In this document: positions 8,188-18,300 of the stretch, one piece after another | Position numbering within the stretch: position 1 is the stretch's first letter | Layout of the letters: each line of letters starts with the position of its first letter | Assembly: GCA_900546345.1 (NCBI GenBank) | Contig: URCI01000011.1 | Span: forward strand, 1-63,395 | DNA: 63,395 nucleotides | From: an uncultured Prevotella sp. | Lineage (GTDB): Bacteria > Bacteroidota > Bacteroidia > Bacteroidales > Bacteroidaceae | Direction: 5' to 3' | Notes under the pieces: model-generated | The model's input: the letters and a program-made list of their open reading frames with translations, nothing else | Told to the model about the DNA's origin: nothing | Database searches by the model: none | Made by a program: the position numbers and the translations under genes

Positions 8188-8200
8188 TTCATTCTTCTGT

Positions 8201-10498
8201 ATGATGAAAGATCTAATTACCTTTGCTTCGGCTGTAACCTTGTTGTTATTGTCTGCTTCGCCGTGTCTTGCACAAAACAAGAGTGCCGGCAACTCCAAGG
8301 AAGAGGGCAACCGCAATGTCATGCTCAACGCTTCCAGTGCCAATGGTCCCCGTGAGATACAGATCGGCTTGCCTTCCGCCGACGTCAATGTACTGGAGAA
8401 CGGTCTGCCCGTGACCTACGCCACCAATCCCCATTCTGTCAATTCGGTGTGGCGCTCCGATGCCAGCCTGAGCCATGTGGGACTGCTGAAGATCTCCGAG
8501 ACAGCCATCACGACGGGCAACATCGGCTATGCCGTCAACTCGTTCACTCAGCTCGGCACCAAAGGCTTCCACGGCACATTCAACTACAAGACCAACCATT
8601 TCGGACTGAGCGAGTTCTCGCTCAACATCAATGGTGACATGGGACACGATTGGTACTACAGTGCCAATATCTATCAAGACTTTGATCCGGGCACGTTCAA
8701 GATCAAATCCACGCCATTCCAGGACCGTACACAGATCTATAAAGGAGCCATCACCAAAAAATACAGCGGCAACCGTGGCACGTTCACAGCCATGTATGAG
8801 TATGCCAACAGCCATCCTGTCTACACCTATGCCACCCAGTCCGCACCGTTTATCTATGTCGGCGACGGAAGTGTGAAGGAGTATGGCAAGTTCAAGCTTG
8901 GCACCACCTCCTATCTGCCTGTAGACAACAACATGACCTATGTCGACATGAAGACGGGCAGGCTCGTCTCCACCAATCTCTATGACGCTATCGAAAACCG
9001 ATCCAGCCAGATCTCGCTGATGAACACCTATAACTGGGACAACGGACTGACATGGAAGATCATGGGCCGCTATGATCATGCCCATGGTGCTCTGGTCTAT
9101 CAGACTCCAATGTCGATCATCAACAACGGCAGCGGCTATGCCTACAAGTATCTCGACGAAGAAGGGAAGGCCAAAGCCTATACGGGAGAGTATGTGCAGA
9201 GCCGTATGGCGTGCCTCAATGGTGGCGACATCGATGAGATCCTCCTGACCTCAGAGTTGCAGAAACAGTTCCGCACTTCCACCGTGCGACTGGGTGTCAA
9301 CGAGTGGTGGTACGATATCGACTACGCTTCCAAGACGACCATGTATGACCAGAGCGTGCCCGCTGACGGCAGTTATGCCGTGCGTCTGTGGGACGCCAAC
9401 CAGCGGTCGACCATTTTCTATGATTACAACAAAAACGCATCGGAATATTATGTAGGCCATGAAAACAAGTTCGCCGTCTACGCCACACATGACTGGGACA
9501 TACTGCCCGTGCTCAACCTCTACTATGGAGCGCGTCTGGAGTGGCAGACGCTCAGTGGACGCAATGCAGCGGTGACCAATGCCGCCGGCGACTATGTGGG
9601 TCGCTTCGCCAACTATCATATTGGAGCCACAGCCCCCGATGGTACCCGCATCAGCCCTACCCGCATAGACTATCACTGGTTTAACTACGACCTCACGGCC
9701 GCCGTCACTTATAAGCTGACCAAGGAGTTTGGCTTCACCGGCGATTTCACCTATCTCGTGCAGCACCCGAAGTTTGAAGCCTTCGCTCCCGCCACGCTCC
9801 CCAACACCGAGAAGATCTCTGTACCGCTGGGACGCGCCGGCATCTACTACAACAACAGCTGGCTGAGCCTCACCTCGCTCTTTTCCTATATCAGCAAGAC
9901 CAACAACAACTCCACGCTCAACCTCCAGCACAAGCTCGCCAATGGACAAAACGAGATCATGGCGGCCCCGCTGACCTACGACATCAAGACGATTGGCTGG
10001 ACCACCGATGTGATGGCCCATCCCATCAAGGGACTCGACATCCACTTCCTCTTTACTTATCAGAAACCGACATATAAGAAATATGAGACCAGCGTGAAAT
10101 TCTCGGACGGATACGAGGGCAAGATCGACGCCACCGGCAACATCGTGGCCGAGATCCCGCAAGTGCTCATCGAGTTCGACCCAAGCTACATGATTACCAA
10201 GAACTTGAAGGTCTGGACTTCATGGCGCTACTTCGGTAAGACCTACGCCAATATCAACGAGGCCTACTACTTCAATGGTCACTGGGAGACCTTCGGCGGC
10301 GTCAACTGGCAGGTCAACAAGAAGCTGGCGCTGGGTTGCGATGTGGTCAACTTCCTCAACCAGACAGGTGCCAAGGGCAGCATTGCCGGTGCTGAGCTCA
10401 TCACCAAGGACGAGGCCAAGAACATCAAGAACACGTTGATGACGGGATCCTATCTCCGTCCCTTCACCGTGGAGTTCACCGCAAATATCAAGTTCTAA
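8201..10498 (+). CDS. TonB-dependent receptor-like outer-membrane protein of a fructan locus
   Basis: A 765-residue exported protein with a signal peptide (hydrophobic ITFASAVTLLLLSASPCLAQ). A plug-like region (about 45-150) contains the phrases DVNVLENGLPVTY and GNIGYAVNSF, and the C-terminal barrel ends in FTVEFTANIKF. Unlike SusC proteins it lacks the N-terminal carboxypeptidase-like domain, and no SusD partner follows. The GH32 gene begins 48 nt downstream, so I infer uptake of fructan or fructo-oligosaccharides across the outer membrane. Two Met codons (8201, 8204) are equally possible starts. The substrate is inferred from context only. Confidence 0.78.
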   Translation: MMKDLITFASAVTLLLLSASPCLAQNKSAGNSKEEGNRNVMLNASSANGPREIQIGLPSADVNVLENGLPVTYATNPHSVNSVWRSDASLSHVGLLKISETAITTGNIGYAVNSFTQLGTKGFHGTFNYKTNHFGLSEFSLNINGDMGHDWYYSANIYQDFDPGTFKIKSTPFQDRTQIYKGAITKKYSGNRGTFTAMYEYANSHPVYTYATQSAPFIYVGDGSVKEYGKFKLGTTSYLPVDNNMTYVDMKTGRLVSTNLYDAIENRSSQISLMNTYNWDNGLTWKIMGRYDHAHGALVYQTPMSIINNGSGYAYKYLDEEGKAKAYTGEYVQSRMACLNGGDIDEILLTSELQKQFRTSTVRLGVNEWWYDIDYASKTTMYDQSVPADGSYAVRLWDANQRSTIFYDYNKNASEYYVGHENKFAVYATHDWDILPVLNLYYGARLEWQTLSGRNAAVTNAAGDYVGRFANYHIGATAPDGTRISPTRIDYHWFNYDLTAAVTYKLTKEFGFTGDFTYLVQHPKFEAFAPATLPNTEKISVPLGRAGIYYNNSWLSLTSLFSYISKTNNNSTLNLQHKLANGQNEIMAAPLTYDIKTIGWTTDVMAHPIKGLDIHFLFTYQKPTYKKYETSVKFSDGYEGKIDATGNIVAEIPQVLIEFDPSYMITKNLKVWTSWRYFGKTYANINEAYYFNGHWETFGGVNWQVNKKLALGCDVVNFLNQTGAKGSIAGAELITKDEAKNIKNTLMTGSYLRPFTVEFTANIKF

Positions 10499-10546
10499 AC
10501 CACACAGCTCATATTTTGAGATAAAGAAACAATCAACTTAACCATT

Positions 10547-12430
10547 ATGAAGAAGCATCAATTGTTATTGACGGCAGCCCTGGCCTTGACAGTCACGGCT
10601 GCTTCGGCACAGAAGCTAAGCCTCGGCTGGAGTGGTGACACCGCCGTGGTGACCATCGAGCGGCCGACAAAATACTTGATTCTCCCGATCGAAGAGAACA
10701 CAAGCGAGAAGAAAGTAGTGCTCGACACCGGCCATGCCACTGATACTTGGATGGACATCCGGCTCGCAGAGAAGAAGACCGACTATGAGGTGCCCTTTGC
10801 TTTGGGCAGAGGCCCCCGCGCCGTGGTGAAGATCCTCGGCATGAAGAAGGGCGATCTTGCCACGACATCCATGCGCCTTGCCGACCGCTGGAATGTGGCC
10901 AACACCGATTACTACCGTCCCATCTATCACCACACCCCCTCATACGGATGGATGAACGATGCCAATGGCATGGTCTACAAGGATGGGCGCTATCACCTCT
11001 ATTTCCAGTACAACCCCTATGGCAGCAAGTGGGGCAACATGCATTGGGGACACGCCGTGAGCAGTGATCTGATGCACTGGAGGGAGTTGCCGCCTGCCAT
11101 CGCGCGCGACACGCTCGGACATATCTTTTCCGGCTCATCGGTCATTGACGTCAACAACTCGGCCGGATACGGCAAGAACACCATCGTGGCCTTCTATACC
11201 TCGGCCAGCGACAAAAACGGGCAAATCCAGTGCATGGCCTACAGCCTCGACAATGGCACGACGTTCACCAAGTACCGCCACAATCCTGTCCTGACGCCTT
11301 TCGATGGATTGAAGGACTTCCGCGATCCTAAGGTCTTCTGGTATGAGCCGGCCAAGAGCTGGTACATGATCGTCTCGGCCGACAAAGAGATGCGGTTCTA
11401 CAAATCACAGAACCTCAAGGACTGGACCTATGTCTCGGCCTTTGGACGCGGCTATGGTGCGCAGCCCAACCAGTTTGAGTGTCCCGACTTCTTCCCGTTG
11501 ACGGTTGGTGGCAAGACAAAATATGTGATGATCGTCAATATCAACCCCGGTTGCCTCTTTGGTGGCAGCGCCACCGAGTATTTCGTGGGTGACTTCGACG
11601 GCACGCACTTCACTTGCGACACGCCGCCCTCATTTGTGAAATGGCTCGACTACGGCAAAGACCACTATGCCACCGTCACCTTCTACGGCACGCCCGGCCG
11701 CGTGGTCGCCTTGCCGTGGATGAGCAACTGGCAGTATGCCAATGTCACACCGATCAAACAATACCGTGGCGCCAACGCACTGCCTCGTGAACTCTCGCTC
11801 TACGAGAAAGACGGTCAAGTGTATATGGCTGCCAACGTGGTGCCGGAAGTGAAGAAACTGCGCAAGCAGACACGTGTCATCCCTACCGTGCAGCTCAAGG
11901 ATGGTACGGAGAAAAAGTTCGAAGGGCTCTTCAAAGCCAATGATGGCGCCTTCGAAATAGAGGGCGATTTCACGCCGGGCACCGACAAAACGCTTGGACT
12001 CGACATCTACAACGACAAAGGCGAACTTTCGCAGATCTATCTCGATATGGACAAGATGCGTCTCGTCATGGACCGCACACGCAGTGGACTGACTTCGTTT
12101 GGCAAGATGTCGAGCATCCACGACATAGAGAAGGAGGCCGACGTCCACGAGCACCGTGAGATGAAGATCCCGGCACGTGCCGCCAACAGCATCAATTACC
12201 AAAATGACTTCGCCCTTGGCACGTGGGCTCCACTGAGCCTTTGCAATGGCAAGACTTATCATCTCGACATCTTTGTCGACAAGTGCAGCATCGAGATCTT
12301 TGTCGATGGCGGTCGCATCGCCATGACCAATCTCGTTTTCCCCACGCAACCTTACAACAACATCAAACTCTATAGCAAGGGTGGTACCGCCAAGGTGACC
12401 AACCTCAAAGTATATAAGTTCGGAATGTAG
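10547..12430 (+). CDS. GH32 fructan hydrolase (levanase/inulinase/invertase type)
   Basis: A 627-residue secreted glycoside hydrolase. A signal peptide (to about AASAQ, residue 22) is followed by an N-terminal beta domain (about 23-120, DUF4980-like) and the five-bladed GH32 catalytic domain: WMNDANG at 135-141 with the nucleophile Asp138, FRDP at 258-261, and ECPDF with the acid/base Glu311. A C-terminal beta-sandwich follows, with DKCSIEIFVDGG near residue 577. The usual WMNDPNG has Ala for Pro here, as seen in other Bacteroidota GH32 proteins. It should release fructose from beta-fructans; the linkage preference cannot be read from sequence. Confidence 0.93.
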   Translation: MKKHQLLLTAALALTVTAASAQKLSLGWSGDTAVVTIERPTKYLILPIEENTSEKKVVLDTGHATDTWMDIRLAEKKTDYEVPFALGRGPRAVVKILGMKKGDLATTSMRLADRWNVANTDYYRPIYHHTPSYGWMNDANGMVYKDGRYHLYFQYNPYGSKWGNMHWGHAVSSDLMHWRELPPAIARDTLGHIFSGSSVIDVNNSAGYGKNTIVAFYTSASDKNGQIQCMAYSLDNGTTFTKYRHNPVLTPFDGLKDFRDPKVFWYEPAKSWYMIVSADKEMRFYKSQNLKDWTYVSAFGRGYGAQPNQFECPDFFPLTVGGKTKYVMIVNINPGCLFGGSATEYFVGDFDGTHFTCDTPPSFVKWLDYGKDHYATVTFYGTPGRVVALPWMSNWQYANVTPIKQYRGANALPRELSLYEKDGQVYMAANVVPEVKKLRKQTRVIPTVQLKDGTEKKFEGLFKANDGAFEIEGDFTPGTDKTLGLDIYNDKGELSQIYLDMDKMRLVMDRTRSGLTSFGKMSSIHDIEKEADVHEHREMKIPARAANSINYQNDFALGTWAPLSLCNGKTYHLDIFVDKCSIEIFVDGGRIAMTNLVFPTQPYNNIKLYSKGGTAKVTNLKVYKFGM

Positions 12431-12457
12431 AGGGCATTCCGGTGAACATCAAAAAAA

Positions 12458-12489
12458 GCCATCCACACCGTGTCCGCGGTGTGGATGGC
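12458..12489. terminator. Bidirectional terminator
   Basis: GCCATCCACACCG pairs perfectly with CGGTGTGGATGGC (13 bp, 6-nt loop). It is flanked by A7 on the left and T6 on the right, so it serves both the GH32 gene and the convergent gene ending at 12506. Confidence 0.93.
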
Positions 12490-12505
12490 TTTTTTGATGC
12501 CTTGT

Positions 12506-14515
12506 CTATAGTCTTATCTTGGTTTGCAGCTCCAGTTCCATGCGGCTGTGGCCTTCGACGTGGTCGGGTCCGGAGGAGGAAGAGACATTGTGGAAATAGT
12601 TGGTGTTGCCCATTTTCACTAAGATCATCAGCCGCCGGCCAATGTCGGTGCGGGCCGCAAGTGCGTATCGGATGCCACGTCCGGCAAACATCGGGAATGA
12701 GAAGTTGTAGAGCAGACCACGCTCGTAACTGTAGACCCGTGACTGGAAGTCATCGGTGTGGAAATAATTGGCGCACAGAAAAGCCTGAAACCAGGCATGA
12801 TGGTAGCCGGCGTATTGCGAGATCATGTATCCCCGGCTGGTTGTTTGCTGATGGCTGATGGTGAGATCCCCCTGCGTGCGCCATTGCCAGCAAGGTGTCG
12901 CATAGCCGACCATGGCACGGGCCCTGTATTCGTTGCGCCATGTCAGGAGTCCCGTCTCAGAGTCGTTGCGTTCCCGCCGTCTGAGTCGCATTCTGAGCAG
13001 ATAGCTCCATTGCTGCCGGGTGCCGTTGAACTGAAGGAGCGCGTCGATGCTGTGCGACGCTGCGGAAGCCTGGTATTTCGGCCATGCGAAATAGGCCGCA
13101 TCGACATATCCCAACAGACAGGCACTGGCCGACGGAGCCCACTGCATGCCGAGGTAGAGTCCACTTTCATCATTGACCGTTCCGCCGTCGGCATAGGACT
13201 GGCTGAACAGTGAGTAGTACTGATAAGGATAAAAACGTTGCAGTGCCATCACCGACAGGGAGGGTGTGAGCAAATAGCTCAGCGTGTTGATGGTAGCCAC
13301 AGCACCGCAGTCACCCGTGGCTGTTTCTCCTGCTATGTTCAGCCTTGCAGAGACATAGCCATAGTCGATGCTTGCGTTCCAGAAATTCTTTCCTGTTGGA
13401 TACCATCTTCGGAATGTCTGTGAGGTGTTGGGCGACAAAGTGCGGTTGAACATCGTTGCGAAGGCGGTAATGCCCGCATGAAAGCCATTTTGGAAAAAGC
13501 TGAGGTTGGACCCCAGGACCGTCTCGTCGGTGTTGCGCCGTCGGACCATCTCGCTGGGCGTGCGGTGGTAGCCCGTCTTGAGGATCGTGGTCACCGATCC
13601 CGTGGAGTCGTTGAGGGTGGCGTCGATCTTCCTCCAGGAGGCGAAGCCGGTCAGCGTGAGTCGCCGGCTGAGGCGTATGGCGGCCGCGGCCCCTTGCAGA
13701 TAGTTGGCTTCCGACCGGCTGCTGTGTCCGATGATATTGTTGGCGGAGGCCCCCAAAGTCGCCAGCGTGTTGAGTTTGCCCAGACCGAAGGAAGTGTTCA
13801 TGATCAGTCCCATGCCAAAGCGCAGACGGTAGCGGCCTACCACGAGATTACGGATGGCGCCAGTATTGCGCAACTGCAGGTAGAGCGAGTAGAAGTCATA
13901 TCCTGCCGCATTCTTCCCCGCAAAAAAAGGCTCGCCGGCATCCTGAGCGGCAATGAGCCCCACCTTGATCCGTTGCCGGTAGTTGAAGGCATAGTGCAGC
14001 CAATGTTTGTATTTGTATCCGAGAAATCCGTTTTTGTCTCCGTCTCTGTCGTAAAACGGTATTTTCAAGGCAGCCACGACCTCATGCCGCCCGGAGCGGA
14101 TGATGCTGTCGAGCGGTGGAAGTGTGTCGGAAGACCGTTCCGGGCTGATGGTGACGAATGACTCGAGCATGTCCACATCTTGTTTGCGGAACGAAGGCAG
14201 CATGCGCAGTTCCACGAAACTCTCAAATCGCCCGGCGCGGTCGCGGTATTCCATGATGTCCATCACCTGTTGTGCAGAGAGGAAGGGCAGTCGTTCGAGA
14301 TCCTCCCGGGTGCAGCTGTTGAGGTCCATCTTGTCATGGGCCAGCTCGCTGAGCATCTCGTAGGTCTCTTGCCAGGCATTGTTTTCAGCATCTTCCCTTT
14401 GTCCCAGTTGGCTGAAATATGTTTGCCACGCGTCAACGGGCGCTTGTGCGTGCATTGAGACAGCCGCATAGAGACCAAACAGCAAAAAGAAAAAGATGCG
14501 TGCTCGATTGTTCAT
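12506..14515 (-). CDS. Exported helix-hairpin-helix protein with outer-membrane barrel
   Basis: A 669-residue protein with signal peptide (IFFFLLFGLYAAVSMHAQ, to about 24). One helix-hairpin-helix repeat (64-120) reads MDLNSCTREDLERLPFLSA and continues through YRDRAGRFESFVELRML, like ComEA repeats. A long beta-strand-rich C-terminal region (about 150-669) with alternating aromatic and polar residues ends LELQTKIRL, like an outer-membrane barrel. The combination is common and uncharacterised in this phylum. Helix-hairpin-helix repeats usually bind DNA non-specifically, so a surface or periplasmic DNA-binding role is possible (inference). It lies 25 nt downstream of the carbonic anhydrase-like gene in the same operon. 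Confidence 0.78.
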   Translation of the reverse strand: MNNRARIFFFLLFGLYAAVSMHAQAPVDAWQTYFSQLGQREDAENNAWQETYEMLSELAHDKMDLNSCTREDLERLPFLSAQQVMDIMEYRDRAGRFESFVELRMLPSFRKQDVDMLESFVTISPERSSDTLPPLDSIIRSGRHEVVAALKIPFYDRDGDKNGFLGYKYKHWLHYAFNYRQRIKVGLIAAQDAGEPFFAGKNAAGYDFYSLYLQLRNTGAIRNLVVGRYRLRFGMGLIMNTSFGLGKLNTLATLGASANNIIGHSSRSEANYLQGAAAAIRLSRRLTLTGFASWRKIDATLNDSTGSVTTILKTGYHRTPSEMVRRRNTDETVLGSNLSFFQNGFHAGITAFATMFNRTLSPNTSQTFRRWYPTGKNFWNASIDYGYVSARLNIAGETATGDCGAVATINTLSYLLTPSLSVMALQRFYPYQYYSLFSQSYADGGTVNDESGLYLGMQWAPSASACLLGYVDAAYFAWPKYQASAASHSIDALLQFNGTRQQWSYLLRMRLRRRERNDSETGLLTWRNEYRARAMVGYATPCWQWRTQGDLTISHQQTTSRGYMISQYAGYHHAWFQAFLCANYFHTDDFQSRVYSYERGLLYNFSFPMFAGRGIRYALAARTDIGRRLMILVKMGNTNYFHNVSSSSGPDHVEGHSRMELELQTKIRL

Positions 14516-14540
14516 AGGTTAAGGTGTTAGTTGCTTTTCA

Positions 14541-15038
14541 TCACTCGTGATACCATTCTTTGATGGTGAGATAGTTCTTGGCGTAGGACTCGGCCTGTCC
14601 GGGTGCCGTTTTCTTGATGAAGCGCGCGGGGATGCCGCCCCAGATCTCTCCATCAGGAATCTTCGTGCCCCCGACGACAACAGCGCCAGCCGCGACGATG
14701 CTGCCCTGTCCCACATCAGCTCCGTCCAGCACGACAGCGTTCATGCCGATGAGCGCCCCATCGTGGATTGTGGCGGCGTGCACGACAGCGCCATGTCCCA
14801 GACTGACGTCATTGCCCAGCACGGCAGCACCGCCGGCCGTCTGATGGATGCACGCCAAGTCCTGCACATTGCAGCGGTCACCCATCACGATTTTGTCGAC
14901 ATCGGCGCGAAGCACGGCACCAAACCAAATGCTGCAGTCGTCGCCCATCGTGATGTCGCCGGCTAAAGTAGCATTCTCGGCGATCATGCAACGCTCGCCC
15001 CAAACCGGACGTTTCCCATTTACAGTGATATTCAACAT
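14541..15038 (-). CDS. Gamma carbonic anhydrase-like hexapeptide protein
   Basis: A 165-residue left-handed beta-helix protein with repeated hexapeptides (ENATLAGDITMGDDCSIWFG and similar). The metal-site histidines appear in DLACIHQT and SLGHGAVVH, matching the family's His triad. It belongs to the YrdA/PaaY-like gamma carbonic anhydrase group, some of which hydrate CO2 while others have no shown activity. The start at 15038 is chosen because a TATCTTTG box sits at 15062-15069; the longer frame from 15104 would begin upstream of that promoter. It is the first gene of an operon with the helix-hairpin-helix barrel gene. Confidence 0.88.
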   Translation of the reverse strand: MLNITVNGKRPVWGERCMIAENATLAGDITMGDDCSIWFGAVLRADVDKIVMGDRCNVQDLACIHQTAGGAAVLGNDVSLGHGAVVHAATIHDGALIGMNAVVLDGADVGQGSIVAAGAVVVGGTKIPDGEIWGGIPARFIKKTAPGQAESYAKNYLTIKEWYHE

Positions 15039-15061
15039 GGTATTTGATTCTTTTGTTGATG

Positions 15062-15069
15062 CAAAGATA
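15062..15069 (-). promoter_or_regulatory. -7 box of the gamma carbonic anhydrase operon
   Basis: TATCTTTG on the minus strand, 23 nt before the ATG at 15038; it decides the start of that gene. Confidence 0.65.
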
Positions 15070-15138
15070 ATCAATTCTGCCGTATTTTGGCCTCCCTGGA
15101 CCATATATTATGGATGAGGGGCTGTGTGTGCATGTCTA

Positions 15139-15156
15139 TATATATAATAAGGTGTA
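15139..15156 (+). repeat. AAGGTGTA repeat, copy 2
   Basis: TATATATAATAAGGTGTA followed by GGGC, between the divergent carbonic anhydrase and susC genes, outside both promoters. Confidence 0.7.
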
Positions 15157-15296
15157 GGGCGGATGCTTTTCTCATCTTTTCACCTGAATCTACTAAAGTC
15201 CTCAAAAAGTTGTTGCTTTTTTCCACAAACACGATGAAAAGTACATTTGAAAAAGAATTTGTAACATGATAAAAACATGGGTGAACGAAAATATGC

Positions 15297-15304
15297 TAAT
15301 TTTG
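15297..15304 (+). promoter_or_regulatory. -7 box of the susC operon
   Basis: TAATTTTG, 47 nt before the chosen ATG at 15352. A -33 box is not obvious, which fits a promoter needing an activator or ECF factor. Confidence 0.45.
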
Positions 15305-15351
15305 CGCAAAAATTAAACCTGATAATTATATTTAACTTAAAACTACCGCTA

Positions 15352-18300
15352 ATGCAAAGTATTAAAATGATGGAGAAGAAGGGACTTGCTCTTTTCTTAC
15401 TCAGTTTAAGTTCAGTGGCTGGTTTTGCGCAATCCCAGATCAAGGGCAACGTGAAGGACGCAAATGGTGAGCCTATTCTTGGTGCCACGATCAAAGTCAA
15501 TGGCTCCAAGGTGGCCACGGTCACAGACATGGACGGTAACTTCAGTGTGAACGCCAAGCCGGGCTCAACACTTACGATTTCCTATGTCGGTTTTGAAAGT
15601 CAAACCGTCACGGTGAAGGGCACCAGCCTTGTACCTGTTATTTTAAAGGAGGACAACAAGACCCTTAATGACGTGGTGGTCATTGGTTATGGTGTGCAGA
15701 AGAAGAGCGACCTGACCGGTGCTGTGGCTTCGGTCAATGGTGATGACATCAAGAACCTCGCCACCTCTGATGCCGGTGCCGCATTGCAAGGTAAGGTCAC
15801 GGGTGTGCAGATCATCAACAGTGGCGCGCCGGGTGCCGGTGCAGAGATCCGTGTGCGTGGTTACGGTTCCAATGGCAACAACTCGCCATTGCTGATTGTT
15901 GATGGCTTGAAGGTCGATAACATCCAGTACCTCGACCCCTCGCTGATCAAGTCTGTGGAGGTGTTGAAGGATGCCGCTTCCGCCGCCATCTATGGTGCTG
16001 AGGCCGGCAACGGTGTCATTCTGATCACGACGAAGAGCGGTTCCAACAATGGCGGACACGCACAAGTCAGTTACACGCTCAAGGCTGCCAGCCAGAGCTT
16101 GGGCAAGAAGGCCGACCTCTTCGGCGCACCCGATTATATCGAGTATCACAAGTATCTCGGCGACCTCACGGATGAAGAGCTCAAATCCAAGGGCTACAAT
16201 GGGCAAAACACCAACTGGTATGACGAAGTGTTTGAAAACAGTTGGAGTGTAGAGCATAATGTCACCGTGCAGGGTGGTAACGACAAGGGACACCTGCTGG
16301 CCGGACTGGGCTATGTCGACAACGACGGTATCGTCAAGGGCAAGAAAGATGTCTATCGCCGCTTCACCGCACAACTCAATGCCGACTATAAGTTCTATGA
16401 TTGGTTGACGGTGACCAGCAACACCTCTGTGGAGAAATGGAGCACGCGGGCACTGACCAACGGCTATCAGTCGTTCCTCAACTCTGTGGTTTCTATCGAC
16501 CCGCTCACTCCCGCCTATGTCTATAGTCAGGATGATATGGGCATGAACATGAAGGACCACTGGAACATGCCCAACCACGGCAATGTGATGACGCCTCCGG
16601 GCTACACCGATGAGCATCCTGTGTGGTACGGCACATCCAAGTATATCGAGGACGCCACGGGCAACCCGCTGGCTATGCGCGACCGCCAGAACACCAAGAA
16701 CAGTGGCCTGTCTGTCCGTGGCTCTCTTGCCGCCAACCTCACTCCTACCAAATGGCTGACCATCACTTCCCGACTGGGCTACCGCATCAGTCAGGGTAAC
16801 TCCCACAGCTATACAGGTCCGTTCTGGCTTAGTTCCATGGCATACAGCGACAACTATTCCATCTCTGCCGCCACCAACTCCGGACTCTATTACCAATGGG
16901 AGAACTTCGCCAACTTCCTCCACTCGTTTGGCAAGCACAATGTGGGTGCGATGATCGGTATGTCCTATACCAAGAATCATTGGGACAACACCTCTGCCTC
17001 TGCAAGCGACACCAAGCAGATCCTGGAAGGTGATGCCGCACCTAACTATCAGTACATTGACTTCCTCAACGCCAATGGCAAGTCGCACTTGAAGGCCAAC
17101 AACCAGCCCGGCGATGCCACGCAGCTCTCTTACTTCGGTCGTCTGTCATATAACTATGACGAGCGCTATTTCTTCCAGTTCAACATCCGTCGTGATGCCT
17201 TTGACTCGTCAAAGTTGTCTACTGACAATCGCTGGGGTACCTTCCCCTCTGTATCTGCCGGTTGGGCCATCAGCAACGAGAAGTTCTTCAAGAATGCTGT
17301 CAGTCCTGAGGCTGTGTCTTTCCTCAAGCTGCGTGCTTCCTGGGGACGCAATGGTAACGTCAACATCCTCAGTGGCTATAAATATCAGTCGACCATCGGC
17401 TTCGGAGGCTATTACAACTTCACGAACGACGCCACCACAGGCGCTGCGCCAACCAGTCTGGCCAACCCAAATCTGACGTGGGAGACTGCTGAGCAGACCG
17501 ACCTCGGTCTTGATGCCCGCTTCCTCAACGACCGACTGACCTTCGGTTTTGACTGGTACCGCAAGATGACCAAGGACCTGCTCATCAACATTCAGCCTTA
17601 TCCTGAGATCGGTTTCAGCACTGCAACAGTGAACTCTGGTAAGATTCTCAACACCGGTGTGGACATCGACCTGGGCTGGAAAGATCATGTCGGCGAACTC
17701 AAATACGGTGTCAGCACCAACTTCTCTACCCTGAAGAACAGAGTCAAGAAGGTCAACGACCTGTTGCCGCGATACAGCGAGATCGGTATCAACGGTTTCA
17801 ACAACAAACTGTCGCCAACCTTCGAGGCCGGACATCCGATGTGGTATTTCCGTGGCTTCAAGTATGCCGGTGTAGACAAGGAAACCGGAAAGCCGCTCTA
17901 CTACGACAAGAATGGCAAAATCACCGATGCGCCCAAGGATGATGACAAGCAAGACATCGGATCGGCTATCCCTAAGTTCACCTATGGTATTACCATCAAT
18001 CTGGAATACAAGGGCTTTGACTTCACCGTCTTCGGTACCGGTGCTGCCGGCAACAAGATCTACAACCTGATGGTTTCTGCCGACCGTCCACGTATCAACG
18101 GCATCGACACCTACTGGAAAGACTCTTGGAAACAGGCGGGCGACAATGCCAAGTATCCTGATATGAAGGTCGTTGCGACCGACTGGACTTTCTTCAGCTC
18201 CAGTGCAGCTGTCTTCAACGGCTCTTACTTCAAGTTCAAACAGATCGAGCTGGGCTACACCCTGCCGACGAAGTGGACCCGCAAAGCCCTGATCAGCGCA

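Larger units (their letters stand above)
7542..8200. other. 659-nt gap between divergent units
   Basis: From left to right it holds the lipoprotein promoter, a strong minus-strand terminator (7680-7715), a possible gene remnant (7745-7942), an orphan TATCTTTG box (8019-8026, plus strand, no -33), one copy of the AAGGTGTA repeat (8132-8149) and the receptor promoter (8157-8187). Confidence 0.7.

Noticed and set aside
15039..15104. Longer start for the gamma carbonic anhydrase-like protein
   Set aside because: The extra 22 codons cross the TATCTTTG promoter box and add no family sequence.
15643..17088. A 481-codon minus-strand frame inside susC
   Set aside because: Antisense to a full-length SusC with all motifs in place; no start context.
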